Positions 25,274-33,888 of a stretch of DNA of 52,217 nucleotides are shown piece by piece (within the stretch, counting starts at the first letter, position 1; every line of letters starts with the position of its first letter). The stretch comes from a bacterium (lineage in GTDB: Bacteria > Methylomirabilota > Methylomirabilia > Methylomirabilales > 2-02-FULL-66-22): the NCBI GenBank assembly GCA_029580855.1, contig JAKPQH010000156.1:1-52217 (forward strand), written 5' to 3'. The notes under the pieces were generated by a model. That model saw only the letters and a program-made list of their open reading frames with translations, was not told where the DNA came from and did no database searches. The position numbers and the translations under genes are program-made.

Positions 25274-26548
25274 ATGGTGAACTCACACCGTCTCATTCCC
25301 CCGGTTCGCTGGAATGCAGCGGCGTACGGCGCGGCGGTCCTTCTGCTGGCCGGCCTCTCGGCGCCCCGGATGGTTTCGGCCCAAGAGGTGACACCGGTCT
25401 TTGTCGTGCCGCGAGCGCCCGTGGCCGCCGCAGGTCCCATGACCATCTGGCTGGCCGTCCTGAACGCGTCGGATCGGGCGGAGACGTACGTCTTTCCGGC
25501 GAGCCTCGACTGCCGGCTGCGCGCGGCGGGGGCCGAGCGATCCGTGTCCGCCACGCTGCGGAACGCGAGCGAGGCGGGGGAGACAACCATCCCGCCGGGC
25601 GGACACGTGCGGCGGGAGTACGTGATACAGGTGCCCGCGGGCGTGGAGGGGCAGGCGGTACTCCGCGTGCCCTCCATCGCGGCCAATGCCGTGGCCTTGG
25701 ACGTGCGACGAACGGACACCACGGCCAAGGCTCCCGAGGCTGCGCCGGTCCCGCCGACCGGAAGCCCAGCCGAACCGTCCAAGAGCCCTGCCGAGGAGGC
25801 GGGGGAATCCGCCGCGGTGGAGTTCTTCAGAGAGCACTTTTCGGGGTACGAACCGTTGTATTTCATCGTGGGGGGAGACGACCCGAACGCGAAGTTTCAG
25901 ATCAGCTTCAAGTATCAGCTCTTCAGCAACAAGGGCCCGCTGGTCAAGGCGTTTCCCCTGCTCAAAGGACTGCACCTCGCCTACACGCAGACGTCGTTGT
26001 GGGATCTGACGTCCGACTCGAAGCCCTTCGTGGATACCAGCTACAAGCCCGAACTCTTCTACGCTGTGCGCGGGGTGGACGGTGGGCGCTGGGCGGACTG
26101 GCTCCGTCTGGATCTGCAGGCGGGTCTGCAGCACCAATCGAACGGCAAGTCGGGCGCCGACTCGCGCAGTCTGAACGTGGCCTACTTCGAGCCCACGCTG
26201 ATCGTCGGCAACGAGGACGGGTTCCACTTCAGCCTCGCTCCCAGGGTGTGGGCGTATATCGGAGGTCTGGACGAGAACCGGGACATCAGAGATTTCCACG
26301 GCAACGTGGGTGCGCGGTCGAGGCTGGGCTGGGGCCGGGGCCTTCTGCTGTCGGCGACGGGGCGGCTTGGGGACGACGCCAACCGAGGCGCCCTGCAGCT
26401 CGACCTGTCGTATCCGTTGATGCGCTTTCTGTACGGGAACGTGGCCTTGTACCTGTACGCGCAGTACTTCTATGGATACGGCGAGAGCCTGCTGCAATAC
26501 AACGAGCGGACCTCCGCCTTGCGTTTCGGTTTCGCGCTCTTCCGGTAG
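25274..26548 (+). CDS. pldA: outer-membrane phospholipase A (OMPLA family)
   Basis: 424 aa. A signal peptide covers about residues 1-36 (hydrophobic AYGAAVLLLAGLSA, cleavage near VSAQE). An Ig-like or beta-rich extension with a Pro/Ala linker follows to about residue 180. The OMPLA barrel starts at EPLYFIVGG and AKFQISFKYQLF. The catalytic signature is HQSNGKSGADSRSLN: His287, Ser289 and Asn301 have the same spacing as His142-Ser144-Asn156 of E. coli PldA. It ends with aromatic beta strands and a C-terminal ALFR. The N-terminal extension makes it longer than E. coli PldA (289 aa). It would hydrolyse phospholipids in the outer leaflet. ATG 25274 has GAGGTG upstream. Confidence 0.93.
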   Translation: MVNSHRLIPPVRWNAAAYGAAVLLLAGLSAPRMVSAQEVTPVFVVPRAPVAAAGPMTIWLAVLNASDRAETYVFPASLDCRLRAAGAERSVSATLRNASEAGETTIPPGGHVRREYVIQVPAGVEGQAVLRVPSIAANAVALDVRRTDTTAKAPEAAPVPPTGSPAEPSKSPAEEAGESAAVEFFREHFSGYEPLYFIVGGDDPNAKFQISFKYQLFSNKGPLVKAFPLLKGLHLAYTQTSLWDLTSDSKPFVDTSYKPELFYAVRGVDGGRWADWLRLDLQAGLQHQSNGKSGADSRSLNVAYFEPTLIVGNEDGFHFSLAPRVWAYIGGLDENRDIRDFHGNVGARSRLGWGRGLLLSATGRLGDDANRGALQLDLSYPLMRFLYGNVALYLYAQYFYGYGESLLQYNERTSALRFGFALFR

Positions 26549-26616
26549 GCCGGGGAATGCGCACGGCGACCGCGGCGACGGTGCGGGGCGTCGTTTGGAA
26601 AGGAGGACGGTCGGAC

Positions 26617-26925
26617 ATGCCGGCAAAACGCGCGCTGATCATGCATCCCGATGACAACGTGGCGACCGCTGTGGAGGAGATCCAGGCGGGGGACGACGTG
26701 GCCATCCCGGTTGCGGGGGCGCTCCGCGCGCTCCGCGCGACGGAGCCGATTCCCTTCGGTTTCAAGATCGCCCTGCAGGACATCCCGCGCGGCGAGACCA
26801 TCCGCAAGTACGGGGAGACGATCGGCAAGGCCAGCCTGGCCATCGCCAAGGGCGCGCTGGTTCACATCCACAATCTGGAGGGAACCCGGGCGAGGGGCGA
26901 TCTGGCCAAGGGGGGTGCACCATGA
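26617..26925 (+). CDS. UxaA-family lyase, small SAF-domain subunit (copy 2)
   Basis: 102 aa from ATG 26617, with AAAGGAGG at 26599-26606. SAF domain with IPFGFKIALQDIPRGETIRKYGETIG and LVHIHNLEG. The copy 1 GHK reads GFK here, so the His is replaced by Phe. The last four bases ATGA overlap the large-subunit start, implying translational coupling. It follows pldA by about 70 bases but with its own strong ribosome-binding site. Confidence 0.9.
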   Translation: MPAKRALIMHPDDNVATAVEEIQAGDDVAIPVAGALRALRATEPIPFGFKIALQDIPRGETIRKYGETIGKASLAIAKGALVHIHNLEGTRARGDLAKGGAP

Positions 26926-28109
26926 GCTTTCTGGGGTACGTGCGATCCGACGGGTCGGTGGGGACGCGCAACCACGTCCTGGTCATCCCGCAGGGCATCA
27001 TCGCCAAGACCATCTGTGATTTTGTGGCGGGCACCAAGTCCATCCTGACCGTGGATCACGGCTCCGGCCGCACCGCGAACGATCGCGAGCAGATCGCCCG
27101 CGTCCTGATCGGCCTCGGAAAGAACCCCAACGTCGCCTCGGTGATCGTGCACGCGGCGAGCCCCGGCGTCGGATACCCCGAGCTCCGCGCCGAGCGGCTG
27201 GCGGACGAGATCGCCGCGGGCGGGAAACGGGTGGAAGTGCTGGACCCGGCGAAAGACGGCGGGACGTACGGCGCCATCGTCCGAGGGATCCAGGTCGCCC
27301 GCTTGATGGTCCACGAGGCGTCGAAGGCGCGGCGGGAAGAGGTGGGCGACGAACACCTCTGCCTCGGTGTGAAGTGCGGCTACTCGGACACGACCTCGGG
27401 GATCGCCGGAAACCCGGCCGTCGGGTACCTGTACGACAAGATCGTGGCGGCCGGGGGCACCGCGCTGTTCGGGGAGACCACGGAGATCATCGGGGCCGAG
27501 CGGGCCCTGGCGCGGCGGGCCGCGAGCCCCGAGGTCGCCGAGGCGATCCTGCGCGCCGTGGCGCTCCAGGAAGAGCGGGCCAAGGCTACGGGGCTGGACA
27601 TCCGCACCGTGAATCCTGTGCCGTCCAACATCAAGGGCGGGATCAGCTCGCTGGAGGAGAAGAGCCTGGGCGCGATCCACAAGGCGGGGACCGCCCCGAT
27701 CCAGGGGGTTCTGAAGTACGCCGAGCGGCCGACCCGCAAGGGACTGTTCTTCGTGGACAACTGGATGGGGCATCTGTCCATCTTCGCGGGTTACGCCGCG
27801 GCGGGGACCAACCTCGTGCTGTTCCAGCTCGGCGGCGGCGGCGTCGCGGGGCGCACGCTGCTGGAGGGCTCGCCGTCGGTGGTTGCGCCGTTCCTGTGGG
27901 CCACGGCCAACCCCAAGACCTATGCGGCCGCCGCGGACAGCATCGACTTCTATTCCGGGACGGTGATCGAGGGGTCGGAGACGCCGGAGGAGGCGGGCGA
28001 GCGACTCTACCGGACCGTCATCGACATCGCCTCGGGCACGCTGTCCCGGAGCGAGACGCTTCACTACACCGAGCCCATCGACATGTATCTCGAGGAGCCG
28101 CGGTTCTGA
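26922..28109 (+). CDS. UxaA-family lyase, large subunit (copy 2, lacks several Cys)
   Basis: 395 aa homologue of the 15455 gene with the same start ([21 protein letters not shown]) and [21 protein letters not shown]. Three Cys blocks of copy 1 are altered: HHQGCGQT reads [15 protein letters not shown] reads HAASPGV, and AAGCNIIAF reads AAGTNLVLF. Only the [11 protein letters not shown]ys remains of these blocks. If those residues bind metal in the family, this copy has a different site, substrate or chemistry. The pairing with its own SAF subunit is intact and the frame is clean, so it is probably functional. The next gene, the HerA-like ATPase, begins 95 bases later. Confidence 0.9.
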   Translation: MSFLGYVRSDGSVGTRNHVLVIPQGIIAKTICDFVAGTKSILTVDHGSGRTANDREQIARVLIGLGKNPNVASVIVHAASPGVGYPELRAERLADEIAAGGKRVEVLDPAKDGGTYGAIVRGIQVARLMVHEASKARREEVGDEHLCLGVKCGYSDTTSGIAGNPAVGYLYDKIVAAGGTALFGETTEIIGAERALARRAASPEVAEAILRAVALQEERAKATGLDIRTVNPVPSNIKGGISSLEEKSLGAIHKAGTAPIQGVLKYAERPTRKGLFFVDNWMGHLSIFAGYAAAGTNLVLFQLGGGGVAGRTLLEGSPSVVAPFLWATANPKTYAAAADSIDFYSGTVIEGSETPEEAGERLYRTVIDIASGTLSRSETLHYTEPIDMYLEEPRF

Positions 28110-28204
28110 TATGCGACGCTCGTACACGCTGGAGCCCGACGCCGACCGGGTGCCGCGGGACGCCGCGTAGGGACGCGGGGAAGCTCCTCACCAAGGGAGG
28201 CACT

Positions 28205-29665
28205 ATGTCGACGCCACTCACGCCGATTCTTGTCGCCAGGAGCAAGAACGATATCGTCCTCTACCCGCACATGGCGAACCGCCACGGCCTGATCGCGGGC
28301 GCCACCGGCACCGGCAAGACCGTGACGCTCCGGGTGCTGGCCGAGCAGTTCAGCAGCTTGGGCGTCCCCGTGTTCATGGCCGATGTGAAGGGGGATCTGT
28401 CGGGGATCGCGCGCGCCGGAGGGGACCATCCGAAGGTGGCGGAACGGGTGAAGAGTCTGGGCCTCGAGGGATTCCGGTATCAGGGGTATCCGACGGTCTT
28501 CTGGGACGTGTTCGGCGGCAAGGGCCATCCGATCCGCGCCACCATCTCCGAGATGGGCCCGCTGCTGCTCGGTCGCATCCTCAATCTGAACGAGACGCAG
28601 GCCGGCGTCCTCACGCTGGTCTTCAAGGTGGCCGACGACAACGGCCTGCTGCTCCTCGACCTCAAGGACCTCCGGGCCATGGCGCAGTTCGTCGGCGACA
28701 ACGCGGAGAGCTTCAAGGTGCAGTACGGGAACGTCTCCAAGGCGAGCATCGGCGCCATCCAGCGGAACCTGCTCGCGCTGCAGGAGCAGGGGGGCGAATC
28801 GGTTTTTGGCGAGCCGGCCCTGGACTTCGACGATCTGATGCAGGCGGATGCAAAGGGTCAGGGAATGATCAACATCCTCGTGGCGGATAAGCTGATGCAG
28901 GCCCCCACGGTGTACGCGACATTCCTGCTCTGGATGCTCTCGGAATTGTTCGAGCGGCTTCCCGAGGTGGGCGACCCGCCGAAGCCGAAGCTGGTCTTCT
29001 TCTTCGACGAGGCGCATCTCCTCTTCCAGGACATTCCGAAGCCCCTGGAGGACAAGATCGAGCAGGTCGTGCGCCTCATCCGCTCCAAGGGGGTCGGCGT
29101 CTACTTCGTCACGCAGAACCCGCTGGATCTGCCGGACACCGTCCTGGGCCAGCTCGGGAACCGCGTCCAGCACGCGCTCCGCGCCTTCACGCCGCGGGAC
29201 CAGAAGGCTGTCAAGGCGGCCGCGGACACGTTCCGCACCAACCCGAAGCTCGACACGGCCAAGGCGATCACGGAGCTGGGCGTCGGGGAGGCGCTGGTCT
29301 CGATGCAAGACCAGAAGGGCGCGCCGGCGATCGTCGAGCGCGCCTGGATCATGCCGCCGCGCAGCAGCCTGATCCCGCTCTCACCCGACCAGTTGAAGGC
29401 CGCCGTCCAAGGCTCCGTCCTGTACGGCACATACGAAAAGGCGGTGGACCGGGAGTCGGCCTACGAGAAACTCAAGGCCCGGGCGGAGCAGGCGCAGCCG
29501 ACGGTCGCGGCCGCGCCCCGGTCCGTCGGCAAGCAGCCGGCGTCCCAGACGGAGGTGCTCATCGGCGCGCTGGCCAAGAGCGCGGCCCACGCCATCGGGA
29601 GCCAGGTCGGCCGCCAGATCATCCGGGGGGTGCTGGGCTCAATTTTCGGTGGCGGCCGCCGATAA
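28205..29665 (+). CDS. HerA-like ATPase of the DUF853 (YjgR) family
   Basis: 486 aa cytosolic P-loop ATPase. Walker A is [10 protein letters not shown] near residues 32-41. Walker B is the hydrophobic strand [12 protein letters not shown]. An arginine- and QNP-containing segment ([12 protein letters not shown]) follows, with [15 protein letters not shown] as in DUF853 and HerA helicase-like proteins. The C-terminus is a low-complexity Ala/Gln stretch and ends [12 protein letters not shown] 28205 is preceded by GGGAGG (28195-28200). The function of YjgR-type proteins is not established; no NurA nuclease is adjacent, so a HerA-NurA repair role is not supported. Confidence 0.93.
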   Translation: MSTPLTPILVARSKNDIVLYPHMANRHGLIAGATGTGKTVTLRVLAEQFSSLGVPVFMADVKGDLSGIARAGGDHPKVAERVKSLGLEGFRYQGYPTVFWDVFGGKGHPIRATISEMGPLLLGRILNLNETQAGVLTLVFKVADDNGLLLLDLKDLRAMAQFVGDNAESFKVQYGNVSKASIGAIQRNLLALQEQGGESVFGEPALDFDDLMQADAKGQGMINILVADKLMQAPTVYATFLLWMLSELFERLPEVGDPPKPKLVFFFDEAHLLFQDIPKPLEDKIEQVVRLIRSKGVGVYFVTQNPLDLPDTVLGQLGNRVQHALRAFTPRDQKAVKAAADTFRTNPKLDTAKAITELGVGEALVSMQDQKGAPAIVERAWIMPPRSSLIPLSPDQLKAAVQGSVLYGTYEKAVDRESAYEKLKARAEQAQPTVAAAPRSVGKQPASQTEVLIGALAKSAAHAIGSQVGRQIIRGVLGSIFGGGRR

Positions 29666-29812
29666 GGCGACGGGCCAACTTGATCCGCAGATTACGCAGA
29701 TTGGCCGATTTCACGGGAACTGCAAGCTCAATTCAGAGCGATACGATTCCGTGCTGTTATGGTGCCTGATGCCGATGTCGGCCGGGCGGCCGATGTCTGC
29801 TGGAGGAGCCTC

Positions 29813-30559
29813 ATGCGCTTGAAGGATCGGGTGGTCATCATCACGGGGGGCGGGCGCGGGATCGGCGGGGCGACGGCTCAGGCCATCGCCGCCGAGGGCG
29901 GCAAGGTCGTCATCGGCGATATGCTGACGGCGGAGGGGGAGGCGACGCGGGACGCGATCCGCGCTGCCGGAGGGAGCGCCGCCTTCGTCAAGACGGATGT
30001 CACCCGGGAGGCGGATTGCGTCCGGCTGGCCCAGACCGCCGTGGACCAGTACGGGAGGCTTGACGCGGTCATCTGTTGCGCGGGCATCCTGCAGGGCGCC
30101 ATGCTCCAGGCCGAGGCCCTGGATCCGGCCGTGTTCGAGCGCGTTCTCTCGGTGAACACGAAGGGGACGTTCCTCACCGTCCGGGCGGCGCTCCCGCACC
30201 TGCGCCAGGCCGACAAGCCGGTGATCCTGCTTTTGGCATCCGAGGCGGGGACCAAGATCCCGAGTTCCTCGCTGGCCTACGGCGCCAGCAAGGGAGGCGT
30301 GCACGGTTTCGCCATGACGCTGGAGGCGCAGCTGGCGACGCACGGCATCCGCGTGAACGAGATCTGTCCATCCAGCATCGCGACGCCCATGCGCATCGAG
30401 AATCTGGTGGACCGTGCCCGCGCCGCCGGCCGGGATCCCGAACAGGCCAGGGCCGAGGCCATCAAAGAGGCCGGCGACCCCGCCGGCGTCGCGCGCATCC
30501 TGGCCTTCCTGGTCTCCACAGACGCGGACTACGTGCGAGGGGCGATCTACACCCGCTGA
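29813..30559 (+). CDS. short-chain dehydrogenase/reductase, C-terminus possibly frameshifted
   Basis: 248 aa classical SDR. The cofactor motif TGGGRGIG lies near residues 11-18, an Asp after the second strand (GDM) favours NAD(H), CCAG replaces the usual NNAG, and the catalytic Tyr and Lys lie in YGASKGG. ATG 29813 has GGAGGAG at 29802-29808. The protein ends abruptly at GAIYTR. If one C of the CCC run at 30552-30554 is removed, the frame continues as YTADGVMGKA, which is how SDRs normally end (IYTxDGG). So there is a one-base insertion in the genome or a sequencing error. Substrate unknown. Confidence 0.9.
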   Translation: MRLKDRVVIITGGGRGIGGATAQAIAAEGGKVVIGDMLTAEGEATRDAIRAAGGSAAFVKTDVTREADCVRLAQTAVDQYGRLDAVICCAGILQGAMLQAEALDPAVFERVLSVNTKGTFLTVRAALPHLRQADKPVILLLASEAGTKIPSSSLAYGASKGGVHGFAMTLEAQLATHGIRVNEICPSSIATPMRIENLVDRARAAGRDPEQARAEAIKEAGDPAGVARILAFLVSTDADYVRGAIYTR

Positions 30560-30727
30560 CGGCGTCATGGGTAAGGCCGCTCACCTTGGCCTCGCGGGGT
30601 TGACCCCGCCGCCGATCGTCGCGGCTGCGGTCATCGTCCGGCGGACCCAGCGCGCCACCCGGTGGCCGAGGCGCCCCCGCCGCGATCACCGTGGCCCTGG
30701 TGTCGGCGGCGGCGGAGAGGAGGTTCC

Positions 30728-31066
30728 ATGCGGGACTTTTTCAAAAGGCCAAAGGTCCTGGTGATTCTGATGGGGATCGTGGCGGCGATCGTCCTGGTCC
30801 TGTACAGCTACTTCGTGGCGGACACGGTCGAGACCAGGATCACCGATGCCCAGATGGCCAAGGTGGACGGGATATACATGATCGCCACCGAGTACCGTCC
30901 CTTTGTCAACTACGACGCGTGGTATCGTTTCAAGTTCGATTCCGGGACCATCCAGAACGACGCGGTTCGCTTGAAGGGGAAAATGGTCAGGATCAAGAAA
31001 TACGGGTGGAGGCTTCCCATTTTTTCCGAATACGAGAACGTGGTGAAGATCGAGGAGGTGAAATAG
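30728..31066 (+). CDS. DUF1523-like membrane-anchored protein
   Basis: 112 aa. One hydrophobic segment at residues 8-30 (KVLVILMGIVAAIVLVLYSY) anchors an outside domain. IYMIATEYRPFVNYDAWYRFKFDSG and the end GKMVRIKKYGWRLPIFSEYENV match my memory of DUF1523 proteins (YGWRIPIFSMFPN ending). Function of the family is unknown. ATG 30728 follows GGAGAGGAGG at about 30715-30723. It stands alone between the SDR and a repeat element. Confidence 0.8.
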   Translation: MRDFFKRPKVLVILMGIVAAIVLVLYSYFVADTVETRITDAQMAKVDGIYMIATEYRPFVNYDAWYRFKFDSGTIQNDAVRLKGKMVRIKKYGWRLPIFSEYENVVKIEEVK

Positions 31067-31188
31067 ACAACGCCCGCCCTCGGGTGCGCGTCGTTTCGCG
31101 AACGCCTCCGGGCTTGGCCGATTTTCGCGGTTCGGCAAATTGGCCGTGGCCCGGTCGTGGCGGATTGCTGAGAAACCGGTTCTCCCCG

Positions 31189-31312
31189 GGCCGCTCAAAA
31201 CGGCGCAGATGCAAGGCGGTTCGCGATGCGTGGCGCGAAACGGACTGTCGCCGTACGTCGCAGCGCCCCGCGCGAGCGAACCAACGCCGCCGATGGGTCT
31301 TTTTGAGCAGCC
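31189..31312. repeat. dispersed palindromic repeat, copy 2 (MITE-like)
   Basis: The left arm 31189-31224 (GGCCGCTCAAAACGGC...GGTTCGC) and right arm 31276-31312 (GCGAACC...TTTTTGAGCAGCC) form an imperfect inverted repeat of about 36 bases. It shares its outer ends and the GCAGATGCAAGGCGG-like core with the repeat at 16618-16776. It ends two bases before the stop codon of the minus-strand permease. Confidence 0.7.
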
Positions 31313-31314
31313 TT

Positions 31315-32247
31315 TCACGCCTTGAGTCGAGGATCCAGGGCGTCCCGCAGCCCGTCGCCCAGGAGGTTGAAGGCGAGGACCGTGATCAGGATGGCCAGAC
31401 CGGGGGTGGTGGCGACATGGGGGGCGATGCTCAGGTAGGCGCGGCCGTCGCTCAGCATGGCGCCCCACTCGGGGATGGGCGGCTGGGCCCCCAGCCCCAG
31501 GAAGCTGAGACTGGCCGCCGTGAGGATGGCGGTGGCGATGCGCAAGGTGCAGGGGACCAGGAGGGGCGCCACGGCGTTGGGCAGCAGATGATTCAGCATG
31601 ATGCGGCCGTCTTGGGCGCCCATCATGCGCGCCGCCACGATGAATTCCTGCGCTTTGAGGGAGAGGATCTGCCCGCGCGTCACCCGGGCGAACAGGGGCA
31701 CCGAGAAGATGCCCACGGCCACGATGACGTTCTCCAGCCCCGGCCCGATGATGGCGATGATGCAGACGGCCACCAGGAGCCCGGGGAACGCCAACTGGAC
31801 ATCCATGAGCCGCATGATGATCGTGTCGGCCCAACCGCCGTAGTAGCCGGCCACGAGCCCCAGGACCACGCCGCCGATGCACCCCAGCAGCATCCCCAGA
31901 AAGCCGATCCGCAGGGAAATCCGGATTCCATGGATGATGCGGCTGAAGATGTCGCGCCCGTGGACGTCGGTCCCGGCCAGGTGCTTCATCGACGGTCCGG
32001 CCAGCGAGCTGGCCAGATCTTGGCGGATGGGGCCGTAGGGGGCGAGGCAGGGCGCCGCAATCGCCACGACGATCAGTGCGATCACGACGGCGCCGCCGGC
32101 CATGGCCACCGGGTTCCGCAGCAGGCGCGCCCACGCGTCGCCCCACAGGCCGCGCGACTCGCGCCCCACGTCGGAAATCGTCGTCAGCGTCTCGACGGCC
32201 GGTCGATCTGCCATCCCCTGCGCCTGCGAGTCGCGGGTTCTATCCAT
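31315..32247 (-). CDS. dipeptide/oligopeptide ABC transporter permease, DppC type
   Basis: 310 aa inner-membrane permease. A cytosolic N-terminus (about 35 residues) precedes six hydrophobic segments. GTDVHGRDIFSRIIHGIRISL is the typical DppC/OppC motif. The EAA-loop region reads VAARMMGAQDGRIMLNHLLPNAV, and the end is NLLGDGLRDALDPRLK. The start ATG at 32247 overlaps the end of the upstream dppB-like gene by eight bases; ATG 32214 is an alternative. No DppD/DppF ATPase genes follow. The gene ends at the repeat element, so the operon may have been truncated there. Confidence 0.93.
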   Translation of the reverse strand: MDRTRDSQAQGMADRPAVETLTTISDVGRESRGLWGDAWARLLRNPVAMAGGAVVIALIVVAIAAPCLAPYGPIRQDLASSLAGPSMKHLAGTDVHGRDIFSRIIHGIRISLRIGFLGMLLGCIGGVVLGLVAGYYGGWADTIIMRLMDVQLAFPGLLVAVCIIAIIGPGLENVIVAVGIFSVPLFARVTRGQILSLKAQEFIVAARMMGAQDGRIMLNHLLPNAVAPLLVPCTLRIATAILTAASLSFLGLGAQPPIPEWGAMLSDGRAYLSIAPHVATTPGLAILITVLAFNLLGDGLRDALDPRLKA

Positions 32248-33160
32248 ACGAGATCCGCGGATCGACCACGGCGCAGAGCGCGTCCACGACGAGGTTCACG
32301 AGCGCGAACTGCATGGCCAGCAGGAGCAGCGCACCCTGGATCACCGGATAATCGCGAAACCCGATCGCCTCGACCAACAGCCACCCCACCCCGGGATACG
32401 CAAAGACGGTCTCCGTGACCACCGCCCCGGCCAGCAGATAACCGAACTCCAGGCCGATGACGGTGATGACCGGGATCAGGGCGTTCTTCACCGCGTGGCG
32501 GAGGACGACCGCTCGCTCCGAGAGACCCTTGGCGTGCGCGGTGCGGATGTAATGCATGCCCAGCACTTCCAGCATGGAAGAGCGAGTCACCCGGGCGATG
32601 ATCGCCGCCGCGTCGGTGCCCAGGGTCACGGCCGGCAACACCAGGTTCTCCAGCCCGCCACGGCCGGTGATGGGGAAGAGGTCCAGCTTCACGGCAAAGA
32701 CGAGCATCAGCATGAGGCCCAGCCAAAAGGACGGAGTGCAGACCCCCAGCTGGGCCACCACCATGCTGCCGCAATCGAAGAAGGAGTTCCGCCTGACCGC
32801 CGCGGTTGTCCCTGCGGTGACACCGATGAGGACGGCGACGACGGTGGGGCAAAGCGTCAGCTCCACCGTTGCGGGAAGGGCGAGACCAAGCTCCTGCGTC
32901 ACCGGCCGGTGCGTCCTCGTCGAGCGGCCCAGATCGCCGCGGAAGACGTTGCCGAGCCAGGCGAGGTACTGGACCGGCAGGGGGCGATCCAGCCCCAGGC
33001 TGGAACGGATGATCTTTACGTCCTCCTGCGTGGCATCGAGTCCGGCCACCAGGCGCGCGGGGTCGCCGGGGACCAGGCGGAGGATGAGACAGATCACCAC
33101 CGAGACCCCGAAGAGGATGGGCGTCATCGAGAGCAGGCGGCGCAGGATATAACGACACAT
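32240..33160 (-). CDS. dipeptide/oligopeptide ABC transporter permease, DppB type
   Basis: 306 aa permease with the family start MCRYILRRLLSMTPILFGVSV and RLVPGDPARL. The cytosolic EAA loop reads YIRTAHAKGLSERAVVLRHAVKNALIPV, and the conserved end is VNLVVDALCAVVDPRISYG. I chose ATG at 33160 because family similarity starts there, although the frame is open to 33304. It pairs with the DppC-type gene by overlap. Upstream lies only a stub of the binding protein, so whether this importer still works is doubtful. Confidence 0.93.
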   Translation of the reverse strand: MCRYILRRLLSMTPILFGVSVVICLILRLVPGDPARLVAGLDATQEDVKIIRSSLGLDRPLPVQYLAWLGNVFRGDLGRSTRTHRPVTQELGLALPATVELTLCPTVVAVLIGVTAGTTAAVRRNSFFDCGSMVVAQLGVCTPSFWLGLMLMLVFAVKLDLFPITGRGGLENLVLPAVTLGTDAAAIIARVTRSSMLEVLGMHYIRTAHAKGLSERAVVLRHAVKNALIPVITVIGLEFGYLLAGAVVTETVFAYPGVGWLLVEAIGFRDYPVIQGALLLLAMQFALVNLVVDALCAVVDPRISYG

Positions 33161-33313
33161 CGCACGCACCTGGGGTTCGCGCCGGCCACCGGGACCACGA
33201 TCCGCGAGGCGGGGACGCGCGGCAAGCCCGCCAGGATTCGTCGAGCCCCCCGGCGTGCTTGCCCGCGTGTCCGTCCGTTTTGGTCTTCTGCGCGCTCGGC
33301 GCAAGAGACCGGG

Positions 33314-33652
33314 CTACTTGTAGTAGACCGACCGGTAGAACCCGATGGCGTCGGGCTGGAGCGAGATCCCGCCCACGTTGGCGCGACTGCCGCCCAGCAA
33401 ATTGTTCACCCAGAGGACGATCCAGGGGCAATCATCCATGATGGCCCGCCGGGCCACGGCGTACGCCGCCTTGCGCTTGGCCGGGTCGGCGGTCTGGAGA
33501 CCGGCCTTTATGGCCTCCTCGACTTTTGGATTGGTGTGGAAGCCGATCGTGAAGTTGGTGGGCGGCCAGTTGTCCTTGGTCAACAGGGGGCGAAAACCCC
33601 AGTCGGCATCGCCGGTGGAGAGGGACCAACCGGCTTGTGTGAGCCATGTTCG
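33314..33652 (-). pseudogene. C-terminal stub of a family 5 peptide-binding protein (dppA-like)
   Basis: About 110 residues with clear SBP_bac_5 C-terminal character: LTQAGWSLSTGDADWGFRPLL, DNWPPTNFTIGFHTNP, VEEAIKAGLQTADPAKRKAAY and DDCPWIVLWVNN. It ends at the TAG whose complement is 33314-33316. The remaining 400 or so residues, including the signal peptide, are absent. The frame upstream of about 33650 is unrelated sequence. The GWS-TGDADWG segment resembles glutathione-type (GsiB-like) binding proteins. It sits in the expected position before the DppB-type permease, so it is the truncated remains of that operon's binding protein. Confidence 0.8.
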
Positions 33653-33774
33653 ACGACAGGGTGTGGCGTCGTCCTGGACGTCGGGGCGGGGCCCTGATGC
33701 GAAAGTATCCGGCGGCGCGGACGCCGCTGTCAAGGCCGAAAACGGCGCGCCCGAGAACGGTCCGGAGCCGGGCC

Positions 33775-33804
33775 TTGACGCCTCTTCGGATCGGGTGCTA
33801 TCGT
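33775..33804 (+). promoter_or_regulatory. candidate promoter for the aldolase/ABC operon
   Basis: TTGACG (33775-33780) and TATCGT (33799-33804, four of six) with an 18-base spacer. A start near 33811 gives a leader of about 78 bases before ATG 33889. Confidence 0.4.
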
Positions 33805-33888
33805 TCCGTCCGCCAGCGTGGGCGCCGACGTGCCCCAGGTGTGGCGGGAAGCCGTCTTGCCCCTCACCCTCACGACAGGATGGACACC

